NCBI RefSeq assembly: GCF_002355415.1
Contig: NZ_AP014936.1
Location: 1,736,001-1,800,000, forward strand
Length of the DNA: 64,000 nt
Direction: 5' to 3'
From: Sulfurifustis variabilis
GTDB taxonomy: Bacteria > Pseudomonadota > Gammaproteobacteria > Acidiferrobacterales > Sulfurifustaceae
Below the pieces are notes generated by a model. That model saw nothing but the letters and a program-made list of their open reading frames with translations. It had not been told where the DNA came from and did not search any database. Of this stretch, positions 35,509-43,815 are shown piece by piece; within the stretch, counting starts at the first letter, position 1, and each line of letters starts with the position of its first letter. The position numbers were made by a program, and so were the translations under genes.

Positions 35509-36167
35509 ATCGATGCACCATCATCATGGCCGTATTATTCCTCGCCGGGGTCTTGCCGCTGAACGGCTGTGCGACCTCCAGCGCGCCTCCCCGAGAACCG
35601 GTGGAAGGCAGAGTCCTGGAGCAGGGAACGAACAGACCCATCCCCGGCGCCATCGTCATCGCCCGCTGGCGCGGTCACATGCCGGTCTTCCCCGCCGACG
35701 GCCAAAGCGTTTGTTATCACGTCGAGAGCGCCACCACCGACGAGGAGGGCCGTTACCGCTTCCCCGTGTTCGACGAAGAGCCCCGGCATCGGCGGATTCG
35801 GTACAAGTACATCCAAGTCGACGCATATCAACCGGGTTACGAGTGGTCTGGTGCTTCAGAGGGAGGGAAGGTCCAGTATCTGGCACCTTTCATCGGGGGC
35901 AGGGAGGAGAGGTTGAAGTACCTTGCACGACTTTCTGGAGTGGTTGGCTGCTACGGTGCTGACAATGAAAAGCCGCTCGTGCCTGTCTACAAGACGCTCT
36001 ATGAGGAGGCACGTAGTATCGCAACAATGGATAAAGACAAGGAGTTGCTTCAATTCATACGCCGTCGTGCACTCTATGCTTGGTCACGCCCTCCGCGTGA
36101 ACTGACAGCGCGAGAGATCGAACAGGCTATTAAGAATGACCCGTATTTTCGGGAGCACTTCCCATGA
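35505..36167 (+). CDS. Lipoprotein with a carboxypeptidase-regulatory-like domain
   Basis: A 220-aa protein with a lipoprotein signal peptide ending in the lipobox LNGC (Cys22), so it should be anchored by lipidation. The domain after the linker begins VEGRVLEQGTNRPIPGAIVI and continues TTDEEGRYRFPVF, the pattern of CarboxypepD_reg-like beta-sandwiches. The C-terminal 90 residues (YKTLYEEARSIATMDKDKEL, PRELTAREIEQAIKND) are helical and unrecognised. It overlaps the next gene by four bases (ATGA) and probably forms a unit with the large zinc-enzyme-like protein. Confidence 0.72.
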   Translation: MNRCTIIMAVLFLAGVLPLNGCATSSAPPREPVEGRVLEQGTNRPIPGAIVIARWRGHMPVFPADGQSVCYHVESATTDEEGRYRFPVFDEEPRHRRIRYKYIQVDAYQPGYEWSGASEGGKVQYLAPFIGGREERLKYLARLSGVVGCYGADNEKPLVPVYKTLYEEARSIATMDKDKELLQFIRRRALYAWSRPPRELTAREIEQAIKNDPYFREHFP

Positions 36168-39100
36168 GGGGTGTTCGTATCCTCGTTGGTTCACTTGGTT
36201 TAAGCCTCGCTGTTTCAGCTCATGCCTACGAACTCGCTACTCATGGACGTCTTACATACCACGCTTACTTGCAGTCTGTACTTGCCCAAGATGGTTCGAT
36301 TCTGCAAGACCTCGGCTTGAAAGTAGAAAACCCACTAACGGACGAACCGTTTGAAACGGCATATTACGATTTTGCAGGGTTCGAAGTCAGAATTCGATAC
36401 GCGGACCCATTTGAGTCTTCCGATGGCAAAATGCCCAATGAGGTCAAGTCGCTCTCCCTTCCCGGCTGGCTCCTCCGCGGTGCCATTCGCGAAGACGATG
36501 TCTTGAATCCCACCAACGGCCAGCCGCTCGATGATCCTTACAACACGGGCAGCAAGCTTGCCGACAATCGAGTGCTTAATCATTTTTACGATCCGGCGCA
36601 CGACTGGCCGCTGAACGTGGGAGCCGTGCTCGGCAAGAAGGCCCCCGATTGGGCCGTCGGAGCGAAAGATATCTTCAGCCAACCTCACACCCCCGAACCT
36701 GGCCGGCGCAACCACTTCACGGTCTTTGATGCGCGGGAAGCAATGTATCGCGCGCTGACCGGTAGGGATAGAGAAGGCCAGGCGATCGCGAAGACCCAGG
36801 AAGAACGCAACAAGTACTGGGCCACAACATTCCGGGCGCTCGGTGACATCGTGCACCTGATCCAGGACATGGCCCAACCGCAACACACCCGAAACGACCC
36901 CCATGCCGGCATCGGCGGTCCCATCGGGGAAGCGGTGAGCGGCCACAAGAGCGTCTTCGAGGCATACATTGAAACGCGCGCCCTTGCCGCGATCTACGGA
37001 ACGCCGAAAGGACAGAGCTTCACTGCCACGCCCCTCGACTACATTGGTACGGGGCTTGATGCGCCCGACGGCTACCCCGTTCCACGCTTCACCGACTATA
37101 TCTCCTTCTTCACCACGCGCCACAAAGACAGCGACATCCACAAACGACAGGGCCTTGCCGACTACAGCAATCGCGGCTTCTTCTCGGCCGGAAGGAATCT
37201 TGATGCCTCCGACAGCGCCCTGTACGACTACCCCTCGAACAACCACCCTTCCTACCCACGCCGAACATTGACGGTGAATTGGGAGGGCAGGCCCCTCGAC
37301 GACGAATCCAACGCGAAAGTGGAACTCCTCCTGGGCAGCGTCGCCGATTCGTTTTATTCCGGCGGAAGCCGCAGCTGTGTGTCTGCGAGCGATCCAGGCT
37401 GCATTGCACTAACTACGTACGGAGTCTGGGATCAGTTTCTGGAAGAAAAGACCTGGCCCTCGCGCTATACCCTCAACCGCTACAACTACGACGACCAGGC
37501 GAGCCTCCTTATCCCCCGGGCGGTGGCGTACAGCGCCGGTCTGATCGATTACTTTTTTCGCGGGCGACTTGAGCCGGAAGATGTCAGCTTCACGAGTGAC
37601 GGCCTGCGGCTACGAATTAGAAATACCATTGACCTGGATCGTTACCCGGAGTGGGAGAACGAAGTGCTGCGTGCGCGGGACAGCCAGGACCGACCGGGTG
37701 TACTCGTACTTGTGTACGAGTACACGGATACGACCGGAACACGGCGTTTCGGAGAGCCGGCTCAGGTTGACATGGTGGCGGGGGACGATGTCCGGCCCGA
37801 TCGCGTTTCGCGCGCGAGTTACTTGTTCCCGATCGCGATTCCCGCAGACGCGCGTGAAGTGAAATACCGGATCGTATTCCGTGGCCGTTTAGGCAGTGAA
37901 GACGACGCGATTGCCGTTGGGACAATGCAGCCGGTGACGGGCTTCCTCGTAACACCGAATTATCTTCCGACCGACGAAGTGCCGGGAAGGCGGATGGTGC
38001 AGCGATTGGGTGACGCATGGCGTGTGAGCGAGGAGATCGGGTTAGAGGCAGGCACCGTGGACTGGAAGGGATGGTACGTCGACGGGAAGCCCACCAAAGT
38101 GCTTTCGTGGGTCGGTCCAAGCAGCCGCTATTTCCCGGATGTCGACGACTTCTGGAGCAAAACCTACTCGTCGGAATTCTCGCCTCAGATATTCCGGGCT
38201 GGAAGGATTCATGCCGTGGCCCCCAAGGCGGTATTGGGCGCGGCGGTGTATTCCGATGCCGAGGGCAAGGATTGGATCGTCGCGGTCACTCAAGATGGTC
38301 ATGCGGACGTCGTATACCGTCGGCCGAACCGGAGTAGCAATTCCGACGCGCTCCAATCAGAAGACGTGCCTGCGGGGTGGGAGGAAATCGGGCGGCTGGA
38401 CAACAATGCCGAGGGGACGCGCATTACGCTTCCGGCCGATGTCCCCTGGTTTTTCAATGGCCCCGGAACCGAGGCGCAGACGATGCGGAAGTGGTGGGAC
38501 ACGTCCGACCCGATGTCGATACACCTGAAGCGTCTGAAACTCGTGATACAAGATGGCCGTGCCGTTTTCGAAGATCTCGGAAACCTGCCGGGCTTCAGCG
38601 GCCAAACGCAGTGCACTCAGAGCTACGATGAGTTCGGGGCCGGGTCGGCACGCCAGATCGCTCACTCCGCCGGGCAATATATTCTTGCTGTCGATTACAA
38701 AGACGAACGGGAGGTCTTTGCCATTCTGCGGCTCGACAGCGAAAGCGAGACTGAAACCCAGGTGACCGTCATCCACGATCATGAGCCCGACCGGCACGGT
38801 AGCGACCAGGAGTCGGGCGGAACGACTCGCCTCTCAAACCATCGCGAGACCCTGGTTCTGGATGGCGGTCAAGAGATTCCGGTGCTGACAACCGGGGGGC
38901 ACCTTGTCACTACCTGGAGTCCAGACACCTTCAGCGCAATCAGTAGCGCTACATACGACCACAAGGAGATAACCTATTACCTTGACTTGCGTTACGACAC
39001 GTACGCCTACACCTACTGGGGAGTGGACACCACTACGGAGCGGAACAGCGCGGGAGGGATGGTCACCGAAGTACACAAGGACGGCATTCAGATCCTGTCG

Positions 39101-39427
39101 TCTGCAGAACCGATAATCGATGTGCTGGGCCCACGTTCGAATCTTGCGACGTATCCGGCGGGCCCGAATGACCTCTGGAAGTTGCACTGCTCCGCATCGG
39201 TTACCGATTATGCCGGCGTCGGTGAACTGAATTTCGGCTGGCGTGTGAACGCTCTCGGTTCGTGGGCCGTGGATGCCGAGGGAAATCTGGCCGTCTCGCA
39301 GCGGTTCTACGATGGCAACTATTACTTGCTTGCGCCGCACAACCTGATCACTGGCGGTCGCCTCGAGTCGTTGTTGCCTGATGCACCTGCGGGGGCGAGC
39401 TTCAAGCCCGTAGGCGTTCTTCATTAG
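36164..39427 (+). CDS. Large exported zinc-dependent phospholipase C / P1 nuclease-like protein
   Basis: An 1087-aa protein with signal peptide (cleavage expected after AHA near residue 22). The mature N-terminus has ATHGRLTYHAY. H140 in LNHFYDP and the block GDIVHLIQDMAQPQH (H231, D235, H241) reproduce the H-x3-D-x5-H zinc spacing of Bacillus phospholipase C and P1 nuclease. A later HKSVFEAY may supply the remaining His/Glu pair. The catalytic-like part spans roughly residues 23-460. The remaining 600 residues are beta-rich and unrecognised. Known single-domain enzymes are far shorter, so the C-terminal part is a large extension. Lipid or nucleotide hydrolysis is inferred. Confidence 0.7.
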   Translation: MRGVRILVGSLGLSLAVSAHAYELATHGRLTYHAYLQSVLAQDGSILQDLGLKVENPLTDEPFETAYYDFAGFEVRIRYADPFESSDGKMPNEVKSLSLPGWLLRGAIREDDVLNPTNGQPLDDPYNTGSKLADNRVLNHFYDPAHDWPLNVGAVLGKKAPDWAVGAKDIFSQPHTPEPGRRNHFTVFDAREAMYRALTGRDREGQAIAKTQEERNKYWATTFRALGDIVHLIQDMAQPQHTRNDPHAGIGGPIGEAVSGHKSVFEAYIETRALAAIYGTPKGQSFTATPLDYIGTGLDAPDGYPVPRFTDYISFFTTRHKDSDIHKRQGLADYSNRGFFSAGRNLDASDSALYDYPSNNHPSYPRRTLTVNWEGRPLDDESNAKVELLLGSVADSFYSGGSRSCVSASDPGCIALTTYGVWDQFLEEKTWPSRYTLNRYNYDDQASLLIPRAVAYSAGLIDYFFRGRLEPEDVSFTSDGLRLRIRNTIDLDRYPEWENEVLRARDSQDRPGVLVLVYEYTDTTGTRRFGEPAQVDMVAGDDVRPDRVSRASYLFPIAIPADAREVKYRIVFRGRLGSEDDAIAVGTMQPVTGFLVTPNYLPTDEVPGRRMVQRLGDAWRVSEEIGLEAGTVDWKGWYVDGKPTKVLSWVGPSSRYFPDVDDFWSKTYSSEFSPQIFRAGRIHAVAPKAVLGAAVYSDAEGKDWIVAVTQDGHADVVYRRPNRSSNSDALQSEDVPAGWEEIGRLDNNAEGTRITLPADVPWFFNGPGTEAQTMRKWWDTSDPMSIHLKRLKLVIQDGRAVFEDLGNLPGFSGQTQCTQSYDEFGAGSARQIAHSAGQYILAVDYKDEREVFAILRLDSESETETQVTVIHDHEPDRHGSDQESGGTTRLSNHRETLVLDGGQEIPVLTTGGHLVTTWSPDTFSAISSATYDHKEITYYLDLRYDTYAYTYWGVDTTTERNSAGGMVTEVHKDGIQILSSAEPIIDVLGPRSNLATYPAGPNDLWKLHCSASVTDYAGVGELNFGWRVNALGSWAVDAEGNLAVSQRFYDGNYYLLAPHNLITGGRLESLLPDAPAGASFKPVGVLH

Positions 39428-39560
39428 ACCGCTATGTGCGATAGTCCCCGCCTGAGAGAGCACGAAGACTTCCCGACAAACGGTAAGCCGCAGCTACGTT
39501 TCCTCGCTCGGGCGCAACACGTTGGTTTCGCTTCAGGTTGGTCGGTAGTTGTCGACAAAG

Positions 39561-39588
39561 TTGACACTACTCGTCCCGTGGATACTGT
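39561..39588 (+). promoter_or_regulatory. Candidate sigma-70 promoter before a small peptide gene
   Basis: A perfect TTGACA (39561-39566) is followed after 16 bases by TACTGT (39583-39588), a moderate -10. It lies 80 bases upstream of the small exported-peptide ORF and on the same strand. Confidence 0.35.
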
Positions 39589-39668
39589 GCCGTTCGGAGG
39601 AAACGGATTGACGGGGGAGCCGGGGGAGGAAGATATTCGGGTTCGGGGAACATAAAAACGAACTCACG

Positions 39669-39779
39669 ATGCGCGCATTTCTTTTTGCCACGATCCTCCT
39701 GCTGTCTTTCGGCTCGTTTGCGGCGGAACCCATCAAGATCGACCAACCGCAGCCGCAGACCGATCAGGACTGCAAGTAG
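39669..39779 (+). CDS. Possible 36-aa exported peptide
   Basis: ATG 39669 opens a short frame whose first 18 residues (MRAFLFATILLLSFGSFA) form a near-ideal signal peptide with cleavage expected at SFA-AE. The mature product would be about 18 residues, acidic and Gln/Pro-containing, ending in a single Cys. No good ribosome-binding site is seen. It could be a genuine small secreted peptide or the remnant of a longer exported protein. Confidence 0.4.
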   Translation: MRAFLFATILLLSFGSFAAEPIKIDQPQPQTDQDCK

Positions 39780-40053
39780 TCCCGAAAGGCAGAACTCCAC
39801 TGGCCGTCATGTGACTCCGCTGGGTCGCTGACCGCCCATTTCAAGACGCCAGCCCTCACTCGGGCTCGAATTAAAGCAGCGACTGCTTCACCGACCGCCT
39901 CCCCGCGTTTGCCTGGACATCAACCCGTAAACGCGTGGCCGGCCGCGGACAGGTGATGACCCTCCGACAGCAATTCGGCGCGGAAAAAACCGTGGAGTAG
40001 TCGCGGTTGGATAGCGGTTGGGGTTGCCTCCGGGGGCCGTTATTCTGAGCGCG

Positions 40054-41184
40054 ATGGCCTCGACGCAAATCGCGCAACGGGACGACCTCGCGCGGCTGCT
40101 CCGTGACGAGCGGGACTGGCTGCTCCGCGAATGGGAGCGCAAGGCCCGGCGCCTGCCGAAGGCGCGCGAGCTGAAGACCCCCTGGCTGCTCGATCACCTC
40201 CCGCTCCTCGTCGACGAGATGGCGCGCGAGCTGGACAAGCCCGGCGCGGTCCCGGCCGAGTCGCTGCGCAGCCCGTTCGAGCACGGCCGTCATCGGCTCG
40301 CGGCCGGCTTCGAGCTCTCCGAGGTGGTGGAGGAGTACCGCTACCTGCGGGAATGCATCTTTGCTCTCACCGAGCATCACGACCTGATACTGGTCGGCCC
40401 GGCGTGCGCGACCGTGAACTGCTTCATCGACACGTCGGTGAGCGCCAGCGTGCAGGCCTACATCCAGCAGCGCGACCAGGACGAGCGCCGGCGGCGCGAG
40501 GAGCACCTGTCGTTCATCGTGCACGACCTGCGGTCGCCGCTCAGCGCGATCTACCAGGGCACGGCGGTGATCGAGAAGGAGCTCGAGGGCCGTCCCGTGA
40601 GCGAACGCGCCCGGGCCATGCTGACGGCGGTGCGGCGGAACATCCAGCGCATGCAGGCGCTGATCGTGAAGGTGATGCAGGAAGAGGCGAACATCCGGAC
40701 GGACGCGAATGTCGAGGTGAAGCGCCGGCCGAGCGAGCTTCGCGCGATCGTCGAGCACGCCGTCAAGACGCTGGAGCCGCTCGCCCGCAGCTCGGAGACG
40801 CGCGTGATCGACGACGTCCCGCGGGACATCTCGGTCGACGCCGACCCGGCGCTGCTCGAGCGCGTGTTTCAGAACCTCATCTCGAACGCCATCGACTACG
40901 CGCCGCGGGGGGAAGTGACGATCGGCGCGCGCGCGGACGCGTCGGACGCCGAATGCTGGGTCCGCGACAACGGACCGGGCATTCCCGAGGATCTCCGCGA
41001 CAAGATCTTCGACAAGCACCATACGAACCCGCAGCGCCGCGGCGGCGTCGGGCTCGGCCTGGCGATCGTCAGGCAGATCGTCGAGGCGCACGGCGGCCGC
41101 GTCGACGTGGAGACGCAGGCGGGGAACGGCACGACGTTCCGCCTGGTCATCCCGCGCGACGGCGGGGCCGCGGCCTCTCGTTGA
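40054..41184 (+). CDS. Sensor histidine kinase (cytoplasmic)
   Basis: A 376-aa kinase without membrane segments. Residues 1-145 are helical (LARLLRDERDWLLREWERKA, VVEEYRYLRECIF) and resemble the RsbR/RsbT-co-antagonist-type sensory helices found in front of some kinases. HisKA carries FIVHDLRSPLSAI with phospho-acceptor His157. The ATPase domain has QNLISNAIDYAP, DNGPGIP and GVGLGLAI. ATG 40054 is preferred to an upstream TTG. No response regulator is adjacent, so the partner must be encoded elsewhere. Confidence 0.88.
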   Translation: MASTQIAQRDDLARLLRDERDWLLREWERKARRLPKARELKTPWLLDHLPLLVDEMARELDKPGAVPAESLRSPFEHGRHRLAAGFELSEVVEEYRYLRECIFALTEHHDLILVGPACATVNCFIDTSVSASVQAYIQQRDQDERRRREEHLSFIVHDLRSPLSAIYQGTAVIEKELEGRPVSERARAMLTAVRRNIQRMQALIVKVMQEEANIRTDANVEVKRRPSELRAIVEHAVKTLEPLARSSETRVIDDVPRDISVDADPALLERVFQNLISNAIDYAPRGEVTIGARADASDAECWVRDNGPGIPEDLRDKIFDKHHTNPQRRGGVGLGLAIVRQIVEAHGGRVDVETQAGNGTTFRLVIPRDGGAAASR

Positions 41185-41232
41185 TCCGCCGGCCCGCGCC
41201 GTCGCGACGATGCGGACGGCGCGGGCGGGCGT

Positions 41233-41688
41233 TCAAAGGTGGCGGGGTTGAGCGGCTCCCGGCGCGGGCGTCGGCGGCGGAGGCGATCGCAGTGCACGCA
41301 ACACCATTGGATCGAGGTGCCAGCGTGCGGTGACGGCCGCACGGGCCCGAGCCTCGTCGTGCGCGGGCACGAACACCACGAACTCTCCGCCGTGCTCGCG
41401 CGCCCACGCGGCGAGCGCCTCGCAGCGACGCCGCAGCGAGGCCTCGCCGATGTCCCGGCTCGTCGCCACGACGCCGAGCAACGGCCCGCGGCGCCGCGGA
41501 TGGCTCGCGCACAGGTCGGGCTGGAGCGGCACCTGCAATACGGGTACGACCAGCGCTTGCGGCCTGCGGAATCCCGCGCAGCCGCTGGCGCGTACTTCGA
41601 GCCAGCCGTCCGAGCGCAGCTGGTCGGCCGCGGCGCGCACGAGGCGCTCGCGTTCGGCACCCGCCGAAAGAGGGGAATGAGTCGGCAT
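41233..41688 (-). CDS. Hypothetical protein, 151 aa
   Basis: I do not recognise this protein. From ATG 41688 it has an N-terminal helical segment (RERLVRAAADQLRSDGWLEV) resembling a small winged-helix-like start. A central region has QPDLCASHPRRRGPLLGVV and a later HGGEFVVFVPAHDEARARA block. A Pro-rich tail ends it. The gene is convergent with the histidine kinase and divergent from the DUF302 gene. Codon bias matches neighbours, but the ribosome-binding site is weak. Confidence 0.5.
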   Translation of the reverse strand: MPTHSPLSAGAERERLVRAAADQLRSDGWLEVRASGCAGFRRPQALVVPVLQVPLQPDLCASHPRRRGPLLGVVATSRDIGEASLRRRCEALAAWAREHGGEFVVFVPAHDEARARAAVTARWHLDPMVLRALRSPPPPTPAPGAAQPRHL

Positions 41689-41815
41689 GATCGATTGTCC
41701 CGGGGAAGGGCAGGCCATTGTAGTCGAGCGCTTCTCGCGCAAAACCGTGCAAACGGCGCGAGCACTGCCGGGGGGAAAGCCAGTCTAACCGTTGGTCGGC
41801 CGGGATGGAGCGCTC

Positions 41816-42403
41816 ATGATCTTTTTTAGAAATGTTCTCGCATCGATCGGTGCTGCGGCGCTCGCGCTGCTCCTCGTCGGCGGCGCCCGTCTCGCCGACG
41901 TCGAGGAGCGCATGAAGGACTTCGACCCGAAGGCGCGCGTCGTTTACGAGGAGATGGCGGACATCCTGATCGAGACGGGGAGCGCCGCGCAGGCCACCGT
42001 CTGGAAGATCGCCGTGGACGAGGGCCTCACGCCCGAGGACGTCGAGGAAGCCATGAAGAGCGCGGCGATCGAGCGCAACATTCTCGACGTCGGCGAGCTG
42101 CCGCTCTACAAGCAGGTCGAGGCGAGCAGCGGCGAACCGTACCGCTTCGTCAAGATCTACATGTTCTGCAACGCGCTCACCGCCAAGCGCATGATCGACT
42201 ACGACGCGGCCTTCTCGGCCTATCTTCCGTGCCGCGTGACGCTGCTCGAGGAGCCGGACGGGAAGCTCTGGCTCTACACGCTCAACATGGACATGATGAT
42301 CCACGGCGGCAAACCGCTGCCGCCGGATCTCTACGAGGAAGCCGTCGGCGTGCGGGACACGATCCTCGCGATCATGCAGCGCGGCGCCAAGGGGGCCTTC
42401 TGA
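41816..42403 (+). CDS. Exported DUF302-domain protein
   Basis: A 195-aa protein with an N-terminal signal or anchor (FRNVLASIGAAALALLLVGG). The C-terminal 100 residues follow the DUF302 pattern: RFVKIYMFCNALTAKRMIDY, SAYLPCRVTLLEEPDGKLWL and a final helix. DUF302 proteins are periplasmic and frequent near sulfur or metal redox genes, though their activity is unknown. ATGGAG five bases before ATG 41816 acts as the ribosome-binding site. The stop overlaps the next ATG (TGATG), so the two are co-translated. Confidence 0.75.
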   Translation: MIFFRNVLASIGAAALALLLVGGARLADVEERMKDFDPKARVVYEEMADILIETGSAAQATVWKIAVDEGLTPEDVEEAMKSAAIERNILDVGELPLYKQVEASSGEPYRFVKIYMFCNALTAKRMIDYDAAFSAYLPCRVTLLEEPDGKLWLYTLNMDMMIHGGKPLPPDLYEEAVGVRDTILAIMQRGAKGAF

Positions 42404-42600
42404 TGACGCAACCACCGGCCGACATGCCGCGCGAGATGCCGCAGGTCTCCTGCGCGATGTGCCGTCGCGAGATCCCGCGCTCCGCCGCGCAGAGCGCGGA
42501 AGGGCGCGACTACGTGCTGTACTTCTGCAGCCTCGGTTGCCGCGAGAGCTGGGAGAAGCAGGAACGCGATGCCAAGGGCGGGCGTCCGGAATCCGGCTAG
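42403..42600 (+). CDS. Small Cys-rich protein (DUF3330-like)
   Basis: A 65-aa cytoplasmic protein with VSCAMCRREIPRSAAQ, YVLYFCSLGCRESWEKQ and a charged tail. Two Cys pairs (CAMC and C-x3-C) suggest a metal- or disulfide-binding knuckle, as in DUF3330 proteins known from mercury transposons and from chromosomes. Its ATG overlaps the DUF302 stop by one base, indicating a linked role. Confidence 0.7.
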   Translation: MTQPPADMPREMPQVSCAMCRREIPRSAAQSAEGRDYVLYFCSLGCRESWEKQERDAKGGRPESG

Positions 42601-42729
42601 GGCGAGCGCCGGCATCCGGACGTATCCCGGCGGAGGCCGCCCGGGAGCGGAACGGGCGCGCCTCCCGATAGCCCGTGAGCACGCGAGCGACGCGCGGCCG
42701 CCGCGATCGGCGATCTTCTGAACGGCCGT

Positions 42730-43449
42730 ATGCGCTGCACCGCGGCCTCCTACAACATCCACCGCTGCATCGGGCAGGACGGGCGCCACGATCCCGAGCG
42801 GGTCGCGCGCGTGATCGAGGAGCTCGACACGGACGTGATCGGCCTTCAGGAGGTCGAGTCGCGCTTCGGAGGCTCGCTCGACATCCATCAGCTCAACTAC
42901 CTCGCGGAGGAGACCGGCTTCTACGCCGTCGCGGGCAGCACCGTGCTGCGGCCCGACAGCCACTACGGCAACGCGCTGCTCACGCGCCACCTCATCCGCG
43001 AGGTCCGCACCTTCGACGTGAGCGTGCCGGACCGGGAGCCGCGCGGAATCCTCGACGTGGACATCGACGTGCACGGGCAGGCGCTGCGCGTGCTCGTCAC
43101 GCACCTGGGCCTCGGGTCGAGGGAACGCAGCTATCAGACCAAGCTGCTGCTCGAGGCCGTGGCGGCGCATCGCGACGAGCCGGTCATCGTGCTGAGCGAC
43201 TTCAACGAGTGGTTCCCCTGGCGCACCTCCCTGCGCTGGATGCACGCGCGCCTCGGCCGCCTTCCGGCGCTGAACACGTTTCCGGCGTTCCTGCCCGTCA
43301 TGGCGCTCGACCGGATCTGGGTCGCGCCCCGGCGGAACTTCGTCTCGCTCGCGGTGCACCGCTCGCGGCTCGCGCGCATCGCCTCCGATCATCTGCCGCT
43401 GAAGGCGGTCGTCGAACTCGATCTGGAACGGAAGGGCGCGAAGGCGTGA
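42730..43449 (+). CDS. Endonuclease/exonuclease/phosphatase (EEP) family protein
   Basis: A 239-aa EEP-fold hydrolase with complete metal-site motifs: AASYNIHRCIG, DVIGLQEVESRFG (catalytic Glu), VLVTHLGLG, IVLSDFNEW, LDRIWV and ASDHLPL. The set is closer to canonical EEP hydrolases than the 25335 protein, which has Gln in place of the Glu. Relatives often lie beside cardiolipin synthase-like genes, not seen here. The stop codon falls inside an 8-bp tandem repeat. Confidence 0.85.
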   Translation: MRCTAASYNIHRCIGQDGRHDPERVARVIEELDTDVIGLQEVESRFGGSLDIHQLNYLAEETGFYAVAGSTVLRPDSHYGNALLTRHLIREVRTFDVSVPDREPRGILDVDIDVHGQALRVLVTHLGLGSRERSYQTKLLLEAVAAHRDEPVIVLSDFNEWFPWRTSLRWMHARLGRLPALNTFPAFLPVMALDRIWVAPRRNFVSLAVHRSRLARIASDHLPLKAVVELDLERKGAKA

Positions 43450-43507
43450 GAGCGTGAGAGCGTGAGAGCGTGAGTGCGTGAGTGCGTGAGGGCGTGAGGG
43501 CGTGTGA
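43444..43507. repeat. 8-bp tandem repeat, eight units
   Basis: Eight consecutive units of consensus GCGTGAGN: three GCGTGAGA, two GCGTGAGT, two GCGTGAGG and one divergent GCGTGTGA. The array begins in the last codons of the upstream EEP gene and includes its TGA, so copy-number change could alter the extreme C-terminus or 3' end of the message. Confidence 0.9.
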
Positions 43508-43514
43508 CCATGTC

Positions 43515-43583
43515 CCCTCTCCCGACCTCCCGACCTCACGTTCGTTTTCATCATCCCTCTCCCGACCTCCCGATCTCCCGTTC
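43515..43583. repeat. Pair of 29-bp direct repeats, 40 bp apart
   Basis: CCCTCTCCCGACCTCCCGAC begins the copy at 43515-43543. The copy at 43555-43583 differs at two positions. The second copy reaches the stop codon of the leftward proline-rich ORF. Together with the adjacent 8-bp array it fills the whole convergent intergenic space. Confidence 0.75.
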
Positions 43584-43815
43584 ACTTCATCGGGGGCTCG
43601 ATCGGGCCGGGCGGAACGCCGGGACCCGGAGGCACCGGCGAGGGACGGTCGGGCGGCTCGGGCGGCACGCCCGGGGGAGGCGTCTCGGGCGCGGGCCGCG
43701 GCGGCTGGCCGGGCGGCCCCGGTTTCGGCGGAGGCGGTGACGGCCGCGGCGGCCGTTGCGCGCGCCGGCTGGTCACGGACGGGGAGAGGCTCGTTCGCAG
43801 TCGGGAGTCGGTCAT
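43582..43815 (-). CDS. Proline-rich small protein coupled to AsmA
   Basis: A 77-aa protein. A Ser/Arg-rich start (TDSRLRTSLSPSVTSRRAQR) is followed by about 50 residues that are roughly half proline with Gly, Glu and Arg. Its ATG overlaps the asmA stop (ATGA), and GGGAAGAAACC gives a ribosome-binding site. No signal peptide or domain is visible. Low complexity makes any function unclear. The overlap argues that it is really translated. Confidence 0.5.
   Translation of the reverse strand: MTDSRLRTSLSPSVTSRRAQRPPRPSPPPPKPGPPGQPPRPAPETPPPGVPPEPPDRPSPVPPGPGVPPGPIEPPMK

Larger units (their letters stand above)
39428..40053 (+). other. Mostly non-coding stretch with one small ORF
   Basis: This 626-base interval separates the phospholipase-like gene from the histidine kinase. 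It contains a possible promoter (39561-39588) and the 36-codon exported peptide (39669-39779). A 73-codon frame at 39434-39655 has no ribosome-binding site or recognisable product and I do not accept it. The remainder (39780-40053) shows only a short AGCCC/GGGCT hairpin near 39851 without a T-run. Confidence 0.4.

Noticed and set aside
39434-39655. 73-codon ORF
   Set aside because: No ribosome-binding site, no domain or signal, and composition unlike a protein; treated as chance.
43444-43583. Repeat block considered as a CRISPR array
   Set aside because: Units are 8 bp or a pair of 29-mers without regular spacers, and no cas gene is nearby.
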